DNA of 64,000 bases from Dermanyssus gallinae (Eukaryota > Arthropoda > Arachnida > Mesostigmata > Dermanyssidae): NCBI GenBank assembly GCA_003439945.1, contig QVRM01001753.1, positions 1-64,000 on the forward strand, written 5' to 3'. Under the pieces are notes generated by a model, which worked only from the letters and a program-made list of their open reading frames with translations, made no database searches and was not told where the DNA came from. The position numbers were made by a program, and so were the translations under genes. Of the stretch, positions 48,701 to 63,340 are shown piece after piece (position 1 is the first letter of the stretch; each line of letters opens with the position of its first letter).

Positions 48701-49921
48701 GGCTAAGTTGCCTGTGGCAGGATATCGTCTAAATGCATCTATCGTCGTCGCGTTCTCGTACTGGAAATATAGGCTTTCTCCAGCAGAGGTATGTAGCAGC
48801 AGGGCAATGACAACCACGTCCAACAAATTCAACCAGCACGACCGGGGCTCGAACTAGCGATGTTTTGCTAACCGTGGTTGCCATGGCAACGCCCCGTTTC
48901 GAACGGTGCGTTGGCCGCCTGAGCCACCGCCACTACAAAATCTCTCTAAACAAATACTTGTGTAAATTTACAACCAAAAATGCAGAAGGCTATCTTAAGT
49001 TAGAGAAGGCCATTTTAGCTGATTGCTGTTTCAAGAAACCTAGACCGTTATCATGTACACTTCAATTGAGAATAATAATATATACTATCTACCCCTAAGT
49101 ATACCATCTATATTTAAATCGAGAGGTTTAGTGTCCGCTGGCAAAGCGGACACCTCTTGGGGTGACGATTGCATTATAATCATAAAGGAAATCCTTAGCT
49201 TGAATGCAACGGTATTGTGCAAAACCGCGACTTCCTACTTACATCACAGCTCAGTTAAACCGGAAAGGACAGCGGAGCACGCGGAAGCCAGAAAACGGAA
49301 TAAACACCGGCATCTATTTTAGGTGCCATGTAAGGTAATTCTTTAACAGAATTGTGATAATACGTTCTTGGTGCTGCCATCGGCCGAGGTGGGCTCTTTA
49401 AGTTTGGGCAGGTACTGAGTGAGGTTGAGGCCGGTGAGCTGGCGGAATCCTCACAAATGTAACATTGTTTAATAATAATAATAATTAATAATAATAATAA
49501 TTCATTAGATCAACACTGTATAAGTTGAAATGATTGGCCGATAGTTGCTCCAAGAAAGCTGCATCGCCACGGTTACTATACCAACACATTTCGCCATGGG
49601 CCCGCCAATTCACTCTGATCATATGGTAGCTGACGATCATAACGTTCCCATAACAGGCGTGTCAACAACCACTACACATCGCCAAGTTTAAACACCTACA
49701 GGTAGACTTGAATCTCTTAGACTTGAGTAGCGTATTCTAACAACAAACAAAAAGCCTGCACCTGCACGAGACTGCTTGGCTGGCGTTTAACGAGCGCGTT
49801 GACCGGCGTGTGTGAAGTTGAACTAGCTTCTAACGTCTACCGTCTTACTTAACCCGAGGAATGCCTTAACGCAAGGCTCCTGACACAAGGTGCGCACCTT
49901 CTTGCTGAGGTAGATGAACAT
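12588..49921 (-). CDS. WDR35: WDR35 / IFT121, IFT-A complex subunit (22 coding exons, complete)
   Basis: WDR35 is a subunit of the IFT-A train that drives retrograde intraflagellar transport and ciliary membrane-protein entry. Exons in transcript order: 49898-49921, 45645-45819, 44900-45174, 44356-44436, 43400-43574, 42584-42769, 40026-40204, 39446-39541, 37207-37412, 35970-36012, 35797-35906, 29097-29217, 18565-18860, 17972-18175, 17181-17324, 16081-16276, 15399-15571, 14620-14833, 14027-14156, 13565-13763, 13006-13129, 12588-12665. Every junction is GT-AG and all phases join. The sum is 3429 bases, 1142 residues plus stop, against 1181 in human. No internal stop or frameshift is needed. The start ATG at 49921 gives MFIYLSKK, the family N-terminus, on a 24-base exon. 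The gene contains EXD2 antisense in its 12th intron. Exon borders were read by eye; a few could be off by some bases. Confidence 0.95.
15248..15311. repeat. (TA)n microsatellite
   Basis: About 32 uninterrupted TA units in a WDR35 intron next to exon 17. Similar TA tracts occur at about 7228-7252, 7639-7670, 12297-12329, 16615-16653, 18238-18305, 39722-39776, 50381-50402, 54520-54542, 56636-56674, 60115-60146 and 63965-63985. Lengths in an assembly are unreliable. Confidence 0.9.
15886..15955 (+). repeat. 70-bp identical direct repeat, copy 1
   Basis: The sequence beginning TTATTGGGCGCCGCGACCAT and ending TTCTAGCGTCTTTT is repeated without a mismatch at 16919-16988. The copies are 1033 bases apart and lie on either side of WDR35 exon 16 (16081-16276). 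Surrounding sequence is not identical. Nature unknown. Confidence 0.85.
16695..16860 (+). mobile_element. Probable tRNA-derived SINE fragment
   Basis: A pol III B-box-like GGTGTTCGAGCCGCAC lies at about 16733-16748, preceded by an imperfect A-box region (GGTCAGCCCAACGGGC). A non-tRNA body follows. It resembles the head arrangement of the other tRNA-type SINEs here but its body is different. Short and decayed. Confidence 0.35.
16919..16988 (+). repeat. 70-bp identical direct repeat, copy 2
   Basis: Second copy of the sequence at 15886-15955, same orientation, located in the intron upstream of WDR35 exon 16 in transcript order. It is GC-rich compared with its flanks. Homology stops abruptly at both ends, as in a recent duplication or a repeat-family core. 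Confidence 0.85.
18463..18511. repeat. Compound (TA)n-(GA)n microsatellite
   Basis: A TA run of about 18 bases passes directly into about 15 GA units on the + strand, roughly 55 bases from WDR35 exon 13. On the transcribed strand of WDR35 this is a CT-rich tract just downstream of the exon 13 donor. Confidence 0.9.
19800..20650. repeat. Decayed relative of the foldback element family
   Basis: The left part contains CAATGGGGAAGCAGAAACAT and TTGCTTAGGTGTGAGGGT. The right part contains CACTGTTACTCCTAAACAAA, ACATTTCTACCCCATTTTCA and TTTTACGAGTTTTG. These resemble, in opposite orientation, the arms of the intact element at 37717-38872. Shorter traces of the same family appear near 15740-15840, 16385-16600 and 4520-4580. 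Divergence is high. Confidence 0.5.
20760..21950. other. GC-richer gene-free segment upstream of EXD2
   Basis: No gene is supported. The 20800-21560 part is GC-richer than its surroundings, with short duplicated phrases such as GGCGATGGACAATA at about 20862 and 20889. It could hold the EXD2 promoter or a distant 5' UTR exon, which would need a splice to the 23.3-23.6 kb region. I cannot show this from sequence alone. Confidence 0.3.
21950..22236. repeat. TTG-rich low-complexity tract
   Basis: Imperfect TTG/GTT/GCT triplets run for about 285 bases, i.e. CAA-type repeats on the minus strand. Both strands stay open as leucine/valine/cysteine-rich frames only because of the triplet periodicity. 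Not a gene. Confidence 0.8.
23440..23530 (+). other. CAA-repeat leader before EXD2
   Basis: Imperfect CAA/ACAACA triplets run to about 100 bases before the EXD2 ATG on the same strand. The TRAPPC4 gene in this window is preceded by the same repeat type. It is probably 5' UTR: unstructured and A/C-rich. A candidate 3' splice site (TTACAG) lies at about 23282-23287, just upstream of this tract. Confidence 0.4.
23626..25485 (+). CDS. EXD2: EXD2, 3'-5' exonuclease domain-containing protein 2
   Basis: EXD2 is a DEDDy-family 3'-5' exonuclease anchored in the outer mitochondrial membrane and also linked to DNA end resection. The 619-residue frame has an N-terminal membrane segment ([17 protein letters not shown], about residues 10-26) and the first DxE motif in [10 protein letters not shown] serine/glycine-rich insert (23868-23985) follows, then [43 protein letters not shown] and the last motif YASYD (YxxxD). 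The second half has [23 protein letters not shown], then CVVCG with [19 protein letters not shown], the HNH-like zinc region. The end, [16 protein letters not shown], resembles the vertebrate C-terminus, and the length (621 in human) agrees. It is one exon, antisense inside a WDR35 intron. A consensus donor at 25417 within the last codons could instead splice to 25974. Confidence 0.93.
   Translation: MMDSIQFRRRLIFGLGACAAAAGAWYLTRQECSCGECTDADTTVYLVENGTEWRAMCEEIVWQIQRSKVVALDCEWVTASASASGSSSSVDAPNIMSDDQIAWGSGGRDGGRGGTRDAGKGRRKIALLQLATSPGWVALIRLSKMRGVPDELAQLLKDPSIVKVGVAVLDDAAKILDDYKVQVNGCLDLRYMALATPKIKKALLEANASLSLASMTEALLQTQMLKDPEVRCSDWECPELTSEQVSYASYDVVCAFELAELIARSNDWVTRVIGWMLPSHLWLDSYLLSQYSEFIGIPFRRRQAALKKRSASGTLLAAKQAAVVDVDVVSTEEKTLRAYSTRKTPLYDNCVLLCPDGEKLCTCDRRKAQWYVERGLGQVVDEDPLTVQLSFEPSQRAILDGEYYSTAKENVCVVCGSKDDLVRKSVVPKEYRRYFPKIMKHHNAHDVVLTCLRCHSKSCLYDNVLKERLAHECDAPLSSSTIKYRENPDLKAVRYAANALLKNSSTLPEGRRLELENQLRQELNVDQLTDELLESASKIDAREKNENYVSHGRKVVERFAASEGGLIRLETMWRQHFLEKMAPANLPPLWSTDHHHEVINNFSDRLSEQRSRAYSRWNC
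25974..26174 (+). CDS. Candidate alternative last exon of EXD2
   Basis: An exon-like open segment follows a good acceptor (CCCCCACAG). It is in phase with the donor GAG|GTAATT at 25416/25417 and encodes 66 residues. These include [38 protein letters not shown] and a charged end SLSEQSND before TAA. Predicted helical. It resembles no domain I know and is not part of vertebrate EXD2. A polyadenylation signal follows at 26784. It may give a longer EXD2 isoform; a separate small gene is less likely because the first in-frame ATG is internal. Confidence 0.5.
   Translation, partial: VLAVKLAFIRDCDADSANDLMARIGLSNERVDEILSKLRDEDKVKVDKMSIKKGRLVESLSEQSND
26784..26789 (+). terminator. Candidate EXD2 polyadenylation signal AATAAA
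   Basis: AATAAA on the + strand 610 bases after the alternative exon, followed by GT-rich sequence (GTGTTGCACTGTTTATTGTTG). It is the nearest canonical hexamer downstream of EXD2 that I noticed. Confidence 0.4.
26865..26881 (+). repeat. Poly(G) run of 17
   Basis: Seventeen consecutive G bases, preceded by GGGGGTCC. This can form a G-quadruplex. Its exact length in the assembly is doubtful. Confidence 0.85.
26890..29096. other. WDR35 intron without recognised genes
   Basis: No coding or repeat feature is supported. The 27540-28260 part is less AT-rich and may be old repeat DNA, but no protein or SINE motif was recognised. The rest is ordinary AT-rich intron. Confidence 0.4.
29297..29450 (-). 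mobile_element. tRNA-derived SINE remnant
   Basis: On the minus strand GCGCGGGTTCGAGCCCCCAC gives a perfect pol III B box, preceded by CGTCTCGCAACCGGAGAG of the tRNA-like arm. A tRNA-unrelated body follows to about 29297. The head is cut close to the A box next to a (TA)n tract at 29458-29482. Both ends of the remnant touch TA repeats. Confidence 0.6.
29483..30462 (+). mobile_element. Jockey/RTE-like LINE, 5'-truncated, pentanucleotide tail
   Basis: The frame (29486-30150) encodes the C-terminal RT region: [50 protein letters not shown] and [16 protein letters not shown]. After one frame change near 30147 it continues as [12 protein letters not shown] and [14 protein letters not shown] before TAA. 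The 3' UTR ends with repeated ATATC units (about 30443-30461). The upstream RT catalytic core is missing. It is inserted in a WDR35 intron, antisense to that gene, directly after (TA)n. Confidence 0.8.
30657..31740 (-). mobile_element. R1/Jockey-like LINE, 5'-truncated, poly(A) tail
   Basis: On the minus strand the frame from 31736 begins [13 protein letters not shown], the catalytic YADD of reverse transcriptase, and continues [18 protein letters not shown] and [10 protein letters not shown]. After a shift near 31425 it goes on as [27 protein letters not shown] residues and [10 protein letters not shown] to about 31200. Near the 3' end is a hairpin GTGGGGCTGACAACCCCAC (30730-30748 on +). The element closes with a poly(A) tail seen as a T run at 30657-30666. 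It sits sense to WDR35. Confidence 0.75.
31830..32260 (+). mobile_element. LINE RT C-terminal fragment
   Basis: The + strand reads [20 protein letters not shown], then a cysteine/histidine stretch and LSCPEW (32100-32235). This matches the post-RT region of R1/Jockey-type proteins (GHGxFxxYLxRF ... C ... H ... CP). The segment before it (31900-32100) is arginine-rich and open. Fragmentary. Confidence 0.5.
33104..33370 (-). mobile_element. tRNA-derived SINE (family A), copy 1
   Basis: Read on the minus strand, the element starts GTGGCGGCGTGGTCTAGG, with an A-box-like TGGTCTAGGGG, and has a B box CCGGTTCGATC. The body contains GAGAATAGGTGATAAACCAT, GCGGCCATGCTGCCATAAGG and CCGGTCCTCGGTGCATTG. 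It ends at CTAG. A second copy at 61417-61683 aligns over its whole length. Confidence 0.8.
33687..33712 (+). repeat. 26-bp target site duplication, left copy
   Basis: A TA-rich 26-mer containing TATAAATATATACACATATA is found here and again at 35515-35540 without mismatch. It brackets the retrotransposon at 33713-35514. Confidence 0.85.
33713..35514 (+). mobile_element. R2/R4-type non-LTR retrotransposon with restriction-like endonuclease, 5'-truncated
   Basis: An 1802-bp insertion encodes the C-terminal part of an R2-superclade protein. RT motifs are [14 protein letters not shown], the catalytic [12 protein letters not shown] and [10 protein letters not shown]. After a single in-frame TAG (34571-34573) come a zinc knuckle C-x3-C-x7-H-x4-C ([18 protein letters not shown]) and the PD-(D/E)xK-like endonuclease core KPDLVI ... 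VWVLDAEV, then TAA at 35414-35416. The 3' UTR ends CACAATATTTTC without poly(A). Both sides carry a perfect 26-bp duplication of a TA-rich target. R2 usually targets 28S rDNA; this target instead resembles the simple-repeat preference reported for R4/Dong-type elements. Clade call is inference. Confidence 0.85.
35515..35540 (+). repeat. 26-bp target site duplication, right copy
   Basis: Identical to 33687-33712. It is followed by further (TA)n to about 35570, so the original target was the interior of a TA microsatellite. Confidence 0.85.
35797..49921 (-). CDS. WDR35: WDR35 N-terminal beta-propeller block (exons 1-11)
   Basis: These exons encode most of the two WD40 propellers. Recognisable stretches are [33 protein letters not shown] and [14 protein letters not shown] in exon 2. 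Exon 3 has [28 protein letters not shown] and [30 protein letters not shown] and [12 protein letters not shown] are in exon 4, and [13 protein letters not shown] and VVPGKQI in exon 6. [14 protein letters not shown] and [10 protein letters not shown] are in exon 7, and [19 protein letters not shown] in exon 9. Exon 9 ends in a run of about eight glutamines before its donor at 37207, absent from the vertebrate protein as I know it. Exon 10 is only 43 bases but its phase fits both neighbours. Introns carry several retroelements and a foldback element. Confidence 0.93.
36357..36417. repeat. (TAA)n microsatellite
   Basis: About 20 TAA units in the WDR35 intron between exons 9 and 10. Unlike the other TAA arrays here it is not preceded by the LINE end CCTCACAATTGTAACA. 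Confidence 0.9.
37717..38872. mobile_element. Foldback element with long terminal inverted repeats, TA duplication
   Basis: The 1156-bp unit starts CAGGGTCATTCATATCGTTA and ends in the reverse complement (ATATGAATGACCCTG), with TA on each side. The inverted arms extend inward for about 450-480 bp (37717-38195 against 38385-38872). They share blocks such as GAGAGAGTGAA, TGTGCGAAATC, TTGCGGGAGAAC and AGCGAAAAGCGAATAACCAG. A central part of about 190 bp contains a third, partial repeat of the outer arm. No transposase is encoded. The right end runs into (TA)n. It lies in the WDR35 intron between exons 8 and 9. Confidence 0.8.
39160..39297 (-). pseudogene. Decayed partial duplicate of WDR35 exon 7
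   Basis: On the minus strand this segment keeps QPKPD of exon 7 and the nucleotides GAAACGGACA at its end, where exon 7 reads GAAACGGACAG before its donor. The similarity continues into the adjacent intron: GGTACGCTTGAAAAGG here against GGTACACTTAAAAAGG at exon 7. Small deletions break the frame and the donor GT is lost or altered. It is a dead local duplication about 0.8 kb from exon 7 (40026-40204), placed between exons 7 and 8. Confidence 0.65.
40850..41185 (+). pseudogene. LINE fossil (endonuclease-RT linker region)
   Basis: One + frame reads [19 protein letters not shown], followed after a shift by YRGT- and AIKNS-like residues. This is the W-W-x-x-E-I-x-x-L-R-R linker between endonuclease and RT in R1/Jockey-type elements. 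No RT core is attached. Confidence 0.5.
42419..42546 (+). repeat. Minisatellite, about 33-39 bp unit, with ATT runs
   Basis: Three copies of GCGGTGGTGGTGTAATTGGT plus GGCTATT, followed by variable ATT runs, then a final GCGGGGGTGGTTG. It starts about 40 bases beyond the donor of WDR35 exon 6, on the intron side. The triplet periodicity keeps several frames open. Confidence 0.85.
47094..47156. repeat. Perfect hairpin: 28-bp arms, 7-nt loop
   Basis: Arm 47094-47121 begins TTCGGAGTTTTCCACAAGAA and is exactly reverse-complementary to 47129-47156. The loop is CACACAC. No mismatch is present in 28 base pairs. Flanks show no similarity to the foldback family. It lies in WDR35 intron 1. Confidence 0.9.
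47760..48490 (+). mobile_element. LINE fragment, RT C-terminal domain (TAA-tail family)
   Basis: The + strand encodes [26 protein letters not shown], then after a stop [18 protein letters not shown], a zinc motif typical of one arthropod LINE family. The tail follows: [34 protein letters not shown]. The order matches the end of those proteins (CxCGxxVDxxGxHGLSC ... KY ... FVPVAxET). Frame shifts and stops mark it as dead. Confidence 0.65.
48637..48938 (-). mobile_element. tRNA-derived SINE (family B)
   Basis: Minus strand: AGTGGCGGTGGCTCAGGCGG supplies an A-box-like GTGGCTCAGGCGG, and TAGTTCGAGCCCCGG a B box. A body of about 200 bp follows, ending near an AAAACAAAAAAAAGAG stretch. The head differs from family A (33104-33370). 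Confidence 0.6.
49120..49502 (+). mobile_element. LINE 3' end with (TAA)n tail
   Basis: A frame reads [20 protein letters not shown] then RKRNKH, the C-terminal part of the same LINE protein as at 47760-48490. The 3' UTR ends CCTCACAAATGTAACA followed by TAATAATAAT units (about 49470-49500). In the other copies the end is CCTCACAATTGTAACA plus the same tail. Confidence 0.65.
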
Positions 49922-50371
49922 ATCGGCGGCAGCAGAAACTGGGCTGCATACAGCACGTTACTACTGGAAGCCTACAGGTAGCCGGAAAGACTGTCCGAGG
50001 TAAATTTAGCGACGAACACGACAACAACGGCAATAGACTGACGTGAGAACTTGAACCGCAGAGCAGCCAATGGGTGGTCGCTCAAACAACCCCATCTGCG
50101 AGGCGGGGACGGGGGGGGGGATGGACGAGAGAGCCCCCGTGGAACGCGGTGCCTGCCGTGCTGCTATTGTTGCCATGGCAACCAACATACACTACTAACT
50201 CGAGAACTACAATGTTGCCGCGACGCGCGCGACCGGACAAATGTGTTGACTTCCCCTTTGAACTTCAAACGGATATTTGTTTGTATACTCCGCTAATATT
50301 TAATCGCGCAAGTCCGATTCAGTCTACACTACGTTTTTGAAAAAGGTCGTAATTTGTAAATATATTTCTAA

Positions 50372-50396
<25 letters not shown>

Positions 50397-50402
<6 letters not shown>

Positions 50403-50420
50403 GAAAATATTGTGATGATT
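50397..50420 (-). mobile_element. 3'-terminal scrap of the R2/R4-type retroelement
   Basis: GAAAATATTGTGATGATT next to (TA)n is the exact reverse complement of the 3' end of the element at 33713-35514, including its junction with the TA tract. Only about 18 unique bases remain. It directly adjoins the truncated foldback copy at 50421. Confidence 0.5.
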
Positions 50421-50884
50421 AGTGACTTGACAACTACGTAACGCAGCACCATCACCTTGATACGAAAATGATAGGCATTAAATTTCCTATTGCGTGAGAG
50501 TGGTCTTTCGGACGTACATTTTTGGTCGCAATGGAAAAATTTTACGATTTTTCATGAAAAGGCGTTAACGTAAAATATCGACTTTTCATGACTTTCCTTA
50601 ATCTGGGTATTAGCTTTGTCTTCCTTAGTGAAGTGTCTTCCGTTGTGCAGAATTTTCCTCCGAACACGCCGGTGTAATCGGTTCCTTCATGCGTTGACTG
50701 GTTCTCCCGCAAACAGAGATTTCGCACAACTATGTAGGAAAAAAAAAGGCAGAAAAACTACTTTGATAAACTTCACTCTCTCTCCTAAACAAGACGTTTC
50801 CACGTCTTCCCTCCATAGGGAAAACTTATTTTCTTGCCGAGTTCTATCAAACCTCGAAATGCGTGCACAACAATATGAATGACC

Positions 50885-50887
<3 letters not shown>
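50421..50887. mobile_element. Half copy of the foldback element
   Basis: This aligns with 38395-38872, one arm of the full foldback element, with many exact blocks (GTGTCTTCCGTTGTGCAGAA, TTCTCCCGCAAAC, CCTAAACAAGACGTTTCC). It ends in ATATGAATGACCCTG followed by (TA)n. The other arm and the centre are missing; the left edge borders the retroelement scrap at 50397-50420. Confidence 0.8.
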
Positions 50888-50919
<32 letters not shown>

Positions 50920-50921
<2 letters not shown>

Positions 50922-53900
50922 TATATAACTTTAATGTTTGTATAATGCATTATGTATTTGTTACACGTATCACGAAGAATTAGTTAAAACGATGTGCCAG
51001 GCGGGCATGTATTTAGATTATTTATTTGTTATGCGCTATTTATTGCTTGCCGGTATAACTTTATTACCTACTCCTATTAACTATATTTAAGGCTTTTTGC
51101 CATTATGTTTAGGTGTGGCCGACCGTGCCACTCTATGAACAGAACAACTTGTATGCAGTGCATGGTTGTCACTGTGTGTGAACAGTTTTGCTTTATTTCC
51201 TACTGAATGTATAACACTATCAATGAAAACGCAGTATACTCACGCAAATACGTTTTTTATTACGGCCACGAGTCTTCAATTTTGTTGGGTGTGTGCACTG
51301 AGTATGCTCTAAGTATACTCGTACAATTAAAATAATCGTAATGCGCGTAAGAAGTTGCTTTGTGTTAGGCTTGGTTGTTGTGATATTTCAATTGAGGTTG
51401 AAGACGCCACATACCGTACTATTCCCAGAATCTCGAAGTAGCAAAATTTAGTTTTAAATGCGTAAATGCTATAAAAATAAAGTTGAACAAATCCAGGTTA
51501 GAGACCTGGATATTTTTAGTGCCCCTCACCTTTGGTCTGGTCTTGCATGCGACAATCGCCACGTCTCTACCAGATACATAGTTCATAGCGATTATCACCT
51601 GGTCTGTGCAAATACTAACTTCCACGAAAAGTACACGAAAAACTCTCAGGCGTGTGCGAAGCATCATGCGTCTGCCTGCCTGGTTCTTGCAAATAGATCA
51701 CTGCACCGCCTCTCTCGAATAATACGCCGAGAGCAGTTGACAACTGTGTAAGTGTCAATGTTATATCCATACTCAATATGAGTGAAATAAATGTGATGAT
51801 GATGCACAATATACAACGACAGTACATTCATTATACTAATATAGAGCGTTGGTATCGGGGATTCAGTAAACTGAACAGTATCCTTCACGTCGTTTTGGTT
51901 TTGATAACTGACCTATGTTCCAAAAAAGTACAAACAATAACCGGCTAGCGAAAGGTCTGCCGAATATGAAACATGGCAAAAAGTTATATCTGCAATTCTT
52001 GCGCTTTTTTTCAGTCGGACTTTTAACGTGTAGGTGAGCGTTGTTGCAGGGAAGACGATGGACATGTTTTGACGTATCGTTGTTGGTTGTTTAGTAGCAG
52101 GCTGTTATAGCATCACTTTCATTTAGACGCATTAGTTCTCTGCCATTATTATCTTGATCATTAAGGTCGGTCAAATCGCGTCTGCAATGTTGCAGGCAGA
52201 TATTGGAATCCCTCGGGGCTCCACACTGACTCCGCTCATACTTTTGATGCGTCTTAATGTTGTGACGACGTCTATTGACGGCAACAGACGGACAAAGTGC
52301 CGTAAGCTATCGCGTTAAGTGATGACACCACACTCTTGTTTAGCACTGAGCACCTGAAGATTGTTGACGTCGACATTTACCTTATCGTTAGTTCTAGTGA
52401 CAGAGAGAGCGATCAGGGTTTTTTAAAACGTTACTTAACTTGTTAACTTAAAAACGTGGACGCCGTATCGTTTCGACCCCGGCAGAGAGGATTCAGAGCA
52501 AGCACGCCACCCTATTCATGTGGATTAGAAAGAACCAACTTGCAAGACGACAAGCTCATAGTAACGCTCTCCTCGCCCGTCACGTTCATGGCGAATTCTC
52601 CAACATCGTCATTGCTGAGAGAATTTTCTCTGTCGAATAATCCGTGAAAAGGCCAGACAAGGCTATTGGGTATGGCTGCAGCAATTATCCAACGACGTGA
52701 GATTTAAAGCAATTTCAAGCTACGAGCGTATCCAGATTGGCGGGACCAGGTTCGCCAGCTAACTTTACAGTGTCATCTGATGCCGTAGACCAGCGGGCAC
52801 TTCAAAGATCGACAGTTAACGTTTCAGCAGAATTCGACGCTTTTTCATAAGGCCAAACAAAATCCCATCTGAAAAAATATTTACGCTCTACTCACCAAAT
52901 TGGACCCGCATGATTATTCGCTATGGGGATTATTGACTTCAATTTGGCACTGCCAGATACAGTTCTATCAATGCCCTGCAACAGGCTCGTGTACAACAGT
53001 GCGATAAAGTACCTCAAGAGGTCGTTCGTAATTCGAGCAAGGCTTTCTTCGGCAGACTTCACGTTGTGCTTCTAGCCTAGGGTGGTTATATTGAAAACTT
53101 ATGTTTGAGTATATACAAGAAATAAGATTAATTGGTTGATTAGAACCCACGAGTCCTACTATCAAAGTCTCCGGCCATCCCTCTTCGATTATTATTATTA
53201 AAGTTCTTACTAAGAAGCCAAGACAAATATCAGTTACTTCTAGGTGTTCATGCAAAACAGCACCGAAAATAATCTGCGTACGTTGACAGACCTCAGTACC
53301 ACATAATTCGAACCGAAATGACAGCAAACTCGTTGAGTGATGAACAAAATGCAACAGCTGTGAATGATATTTGTATTGTAATTATTTCTAAATGTGTATA
53401 TGTAAAATATACCCGTACACGCTTGTTACATGTATGTGATATATTACCGAACATGGAGTTGGGCAATGTTGATTTCTCTTGTGATACTTAACAACCTTGT
53501 AGTGGGGACCATGTCATTCATACAAAGAGGCTTATGATAATACGAATGATAGTGCTGCCGTTGATGATACTAATATGAATATAAACTAAAACAACCGATA
53601 GAAAACAATATAACTGTGTGTGTAGCAATGCACATTTTTGTAAAAACATATCATTATTTTTATTATTCTCTTTCCGTCGCACAGATGGCATCTTGCGGAC
53701 ATGCGTACACTGTCCAGTCCCTATAAAGGTATTCAGACGTCTATAAATTGCTTTCTACGAGTCGCAAAGTGATAGACAATCACGACGTCAATTACGACTG
53801 CAAGCCAAGATACATACTAGCACAGATACAGGGCGAGAAAACCTATAGACGGTACGCTGTAGCATAAAATGACATAAACGCGATTTTCAAGTTCTGCCTC

Positions 53901-54238
53901 TAGGCAGGTAAATGTGAAGGAGATGAGTTCATTCAGGTGAGTCAGGTCTGGCACGACGGCGAAAGTTATCTGGAAACATGCTCGAAGTCATTCAACATAC
54001 AGATCGATCACTGTGCCGGGAACCCATTTGACTCTAAAGCGAATATGTGTATAGACACGGGCTCGCCTAATTATGATTATTCACGCGAACTTAGCCTGGT
54101 TGTGTGTACTTTTGAAGAGCGAATGCAAATAGGTATTAGTATGTCTGTCTCGTTACCGTCTATCCACTAGGCTATTTGTTTGTTCATTGTTCTAGAAGTG
54201 ATGAGACTGCCAGAGACAAAATCTGCCATAAAACGTAG
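50920..54238. other. Intergenic region WDR35-formin
   Basis: No gene is supported. A weak RT trace (IGIPRGSTLTPLI, then SDDTTLLFS) lies at about 52190-52340 on the + strand. A sequence ending GTGATGATGATG near 51794-51805 may be another LINE tail. A 77-residue cysteine-containing frame at 53937-54170 has no recognised relative. The WDR35 promoter should lie just right of 49921. Confidence 0.4.
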
Positions 54239-54258
54239 TTTATTTTTGGCCCTTTATT
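54239..54258 (-). terminator. Two AATAAA signals at the formin 3' end
   Basis: On the minus strand AATAAA occurs at 54258-54253 and again at 54244-54239, beginning 15 bases after the formin stop codon (54273-54275). This is a very short 3' UTR if used. Confidence 0.55.
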
Positions 54259-54272
54259 TACTCGTTACGAAA

Positions 54273-62834
<8,562 letters not shown>

Positions 62835-63084
62835 CTGCGCACCGATGTTCCACAGATGACGGGATGTAGAAGTACTTAATCAATATTCGTAAGCAAAGCT
62901 GACTGATCCTATTAATAATCGGCATAATGTTGAATCTTAGTTGCTGCAGTGCGATGTCCGCACTAAGAAAGGGCGCTCCTATGTGCGAGCTCTTTCTCTG
63001 CAAACAGACCTTGTGAACAGACCGCAGATCCTATAGGGATACGCCCACTAAGTAGTAGCGATCCCCCGGGTAGGCTCATAAAAC

Positions 63085-63340
63085 ATGTACATTTCAACGG
63101 CATTGTTAAGAAAGGTTGAAGACGAACCGGGATATCCATGCTTGAACAAAGAAGTCTTCTATCTGTGGGTAAGGTTATATCTGATAGATCCTAACCTGAT
63201 CCATATGACGGTGTCATGCACGACACCATCCTCATATCTACATCACAACTTAGCTACACAAGCCAGATTGGGTGACAGACCACGCCGAAGTAGAGAAATG
63301 GTACCACCTTGTACCTGTCGACATTAAAATACCTTCTTAG
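63085..63340 (+). mobile_element. Remnant of the TAA-tail LINE family
   Basis: A frame reads TPSSYLHHNLATQARLGDRP, and after a shift HLVPVDIK. This corresponds to the SYLHHSS ... FVPVA segment seen at 49120-49502 and 57183-57350. Heavily decayed, about 0.4 kb upstream of the formin FH2 start in transcript direction. Confidence 0.45.

Larger units (their letters stand above)
45820..49897. other. First intron of WDR35
   Basis: This 4.1 kb intron separates the 24-base first coding exon from exon 2. It holds a perfect hairpin (47094-47156), LINE fragments (47760-48490 and 49120-49502) and a SINE (48637-48938). A short frame open on both strands at 46079-46393 has no recognised relative. Confidence 0.6.

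Noticed and set aside
53937..54170. 77-residue cysteine-containing + strand frame
   Set aside because: It has no ATG at its start, no family resemblance and no clear splice partners. It might be an exon of an unseen gene but cannot be supported.
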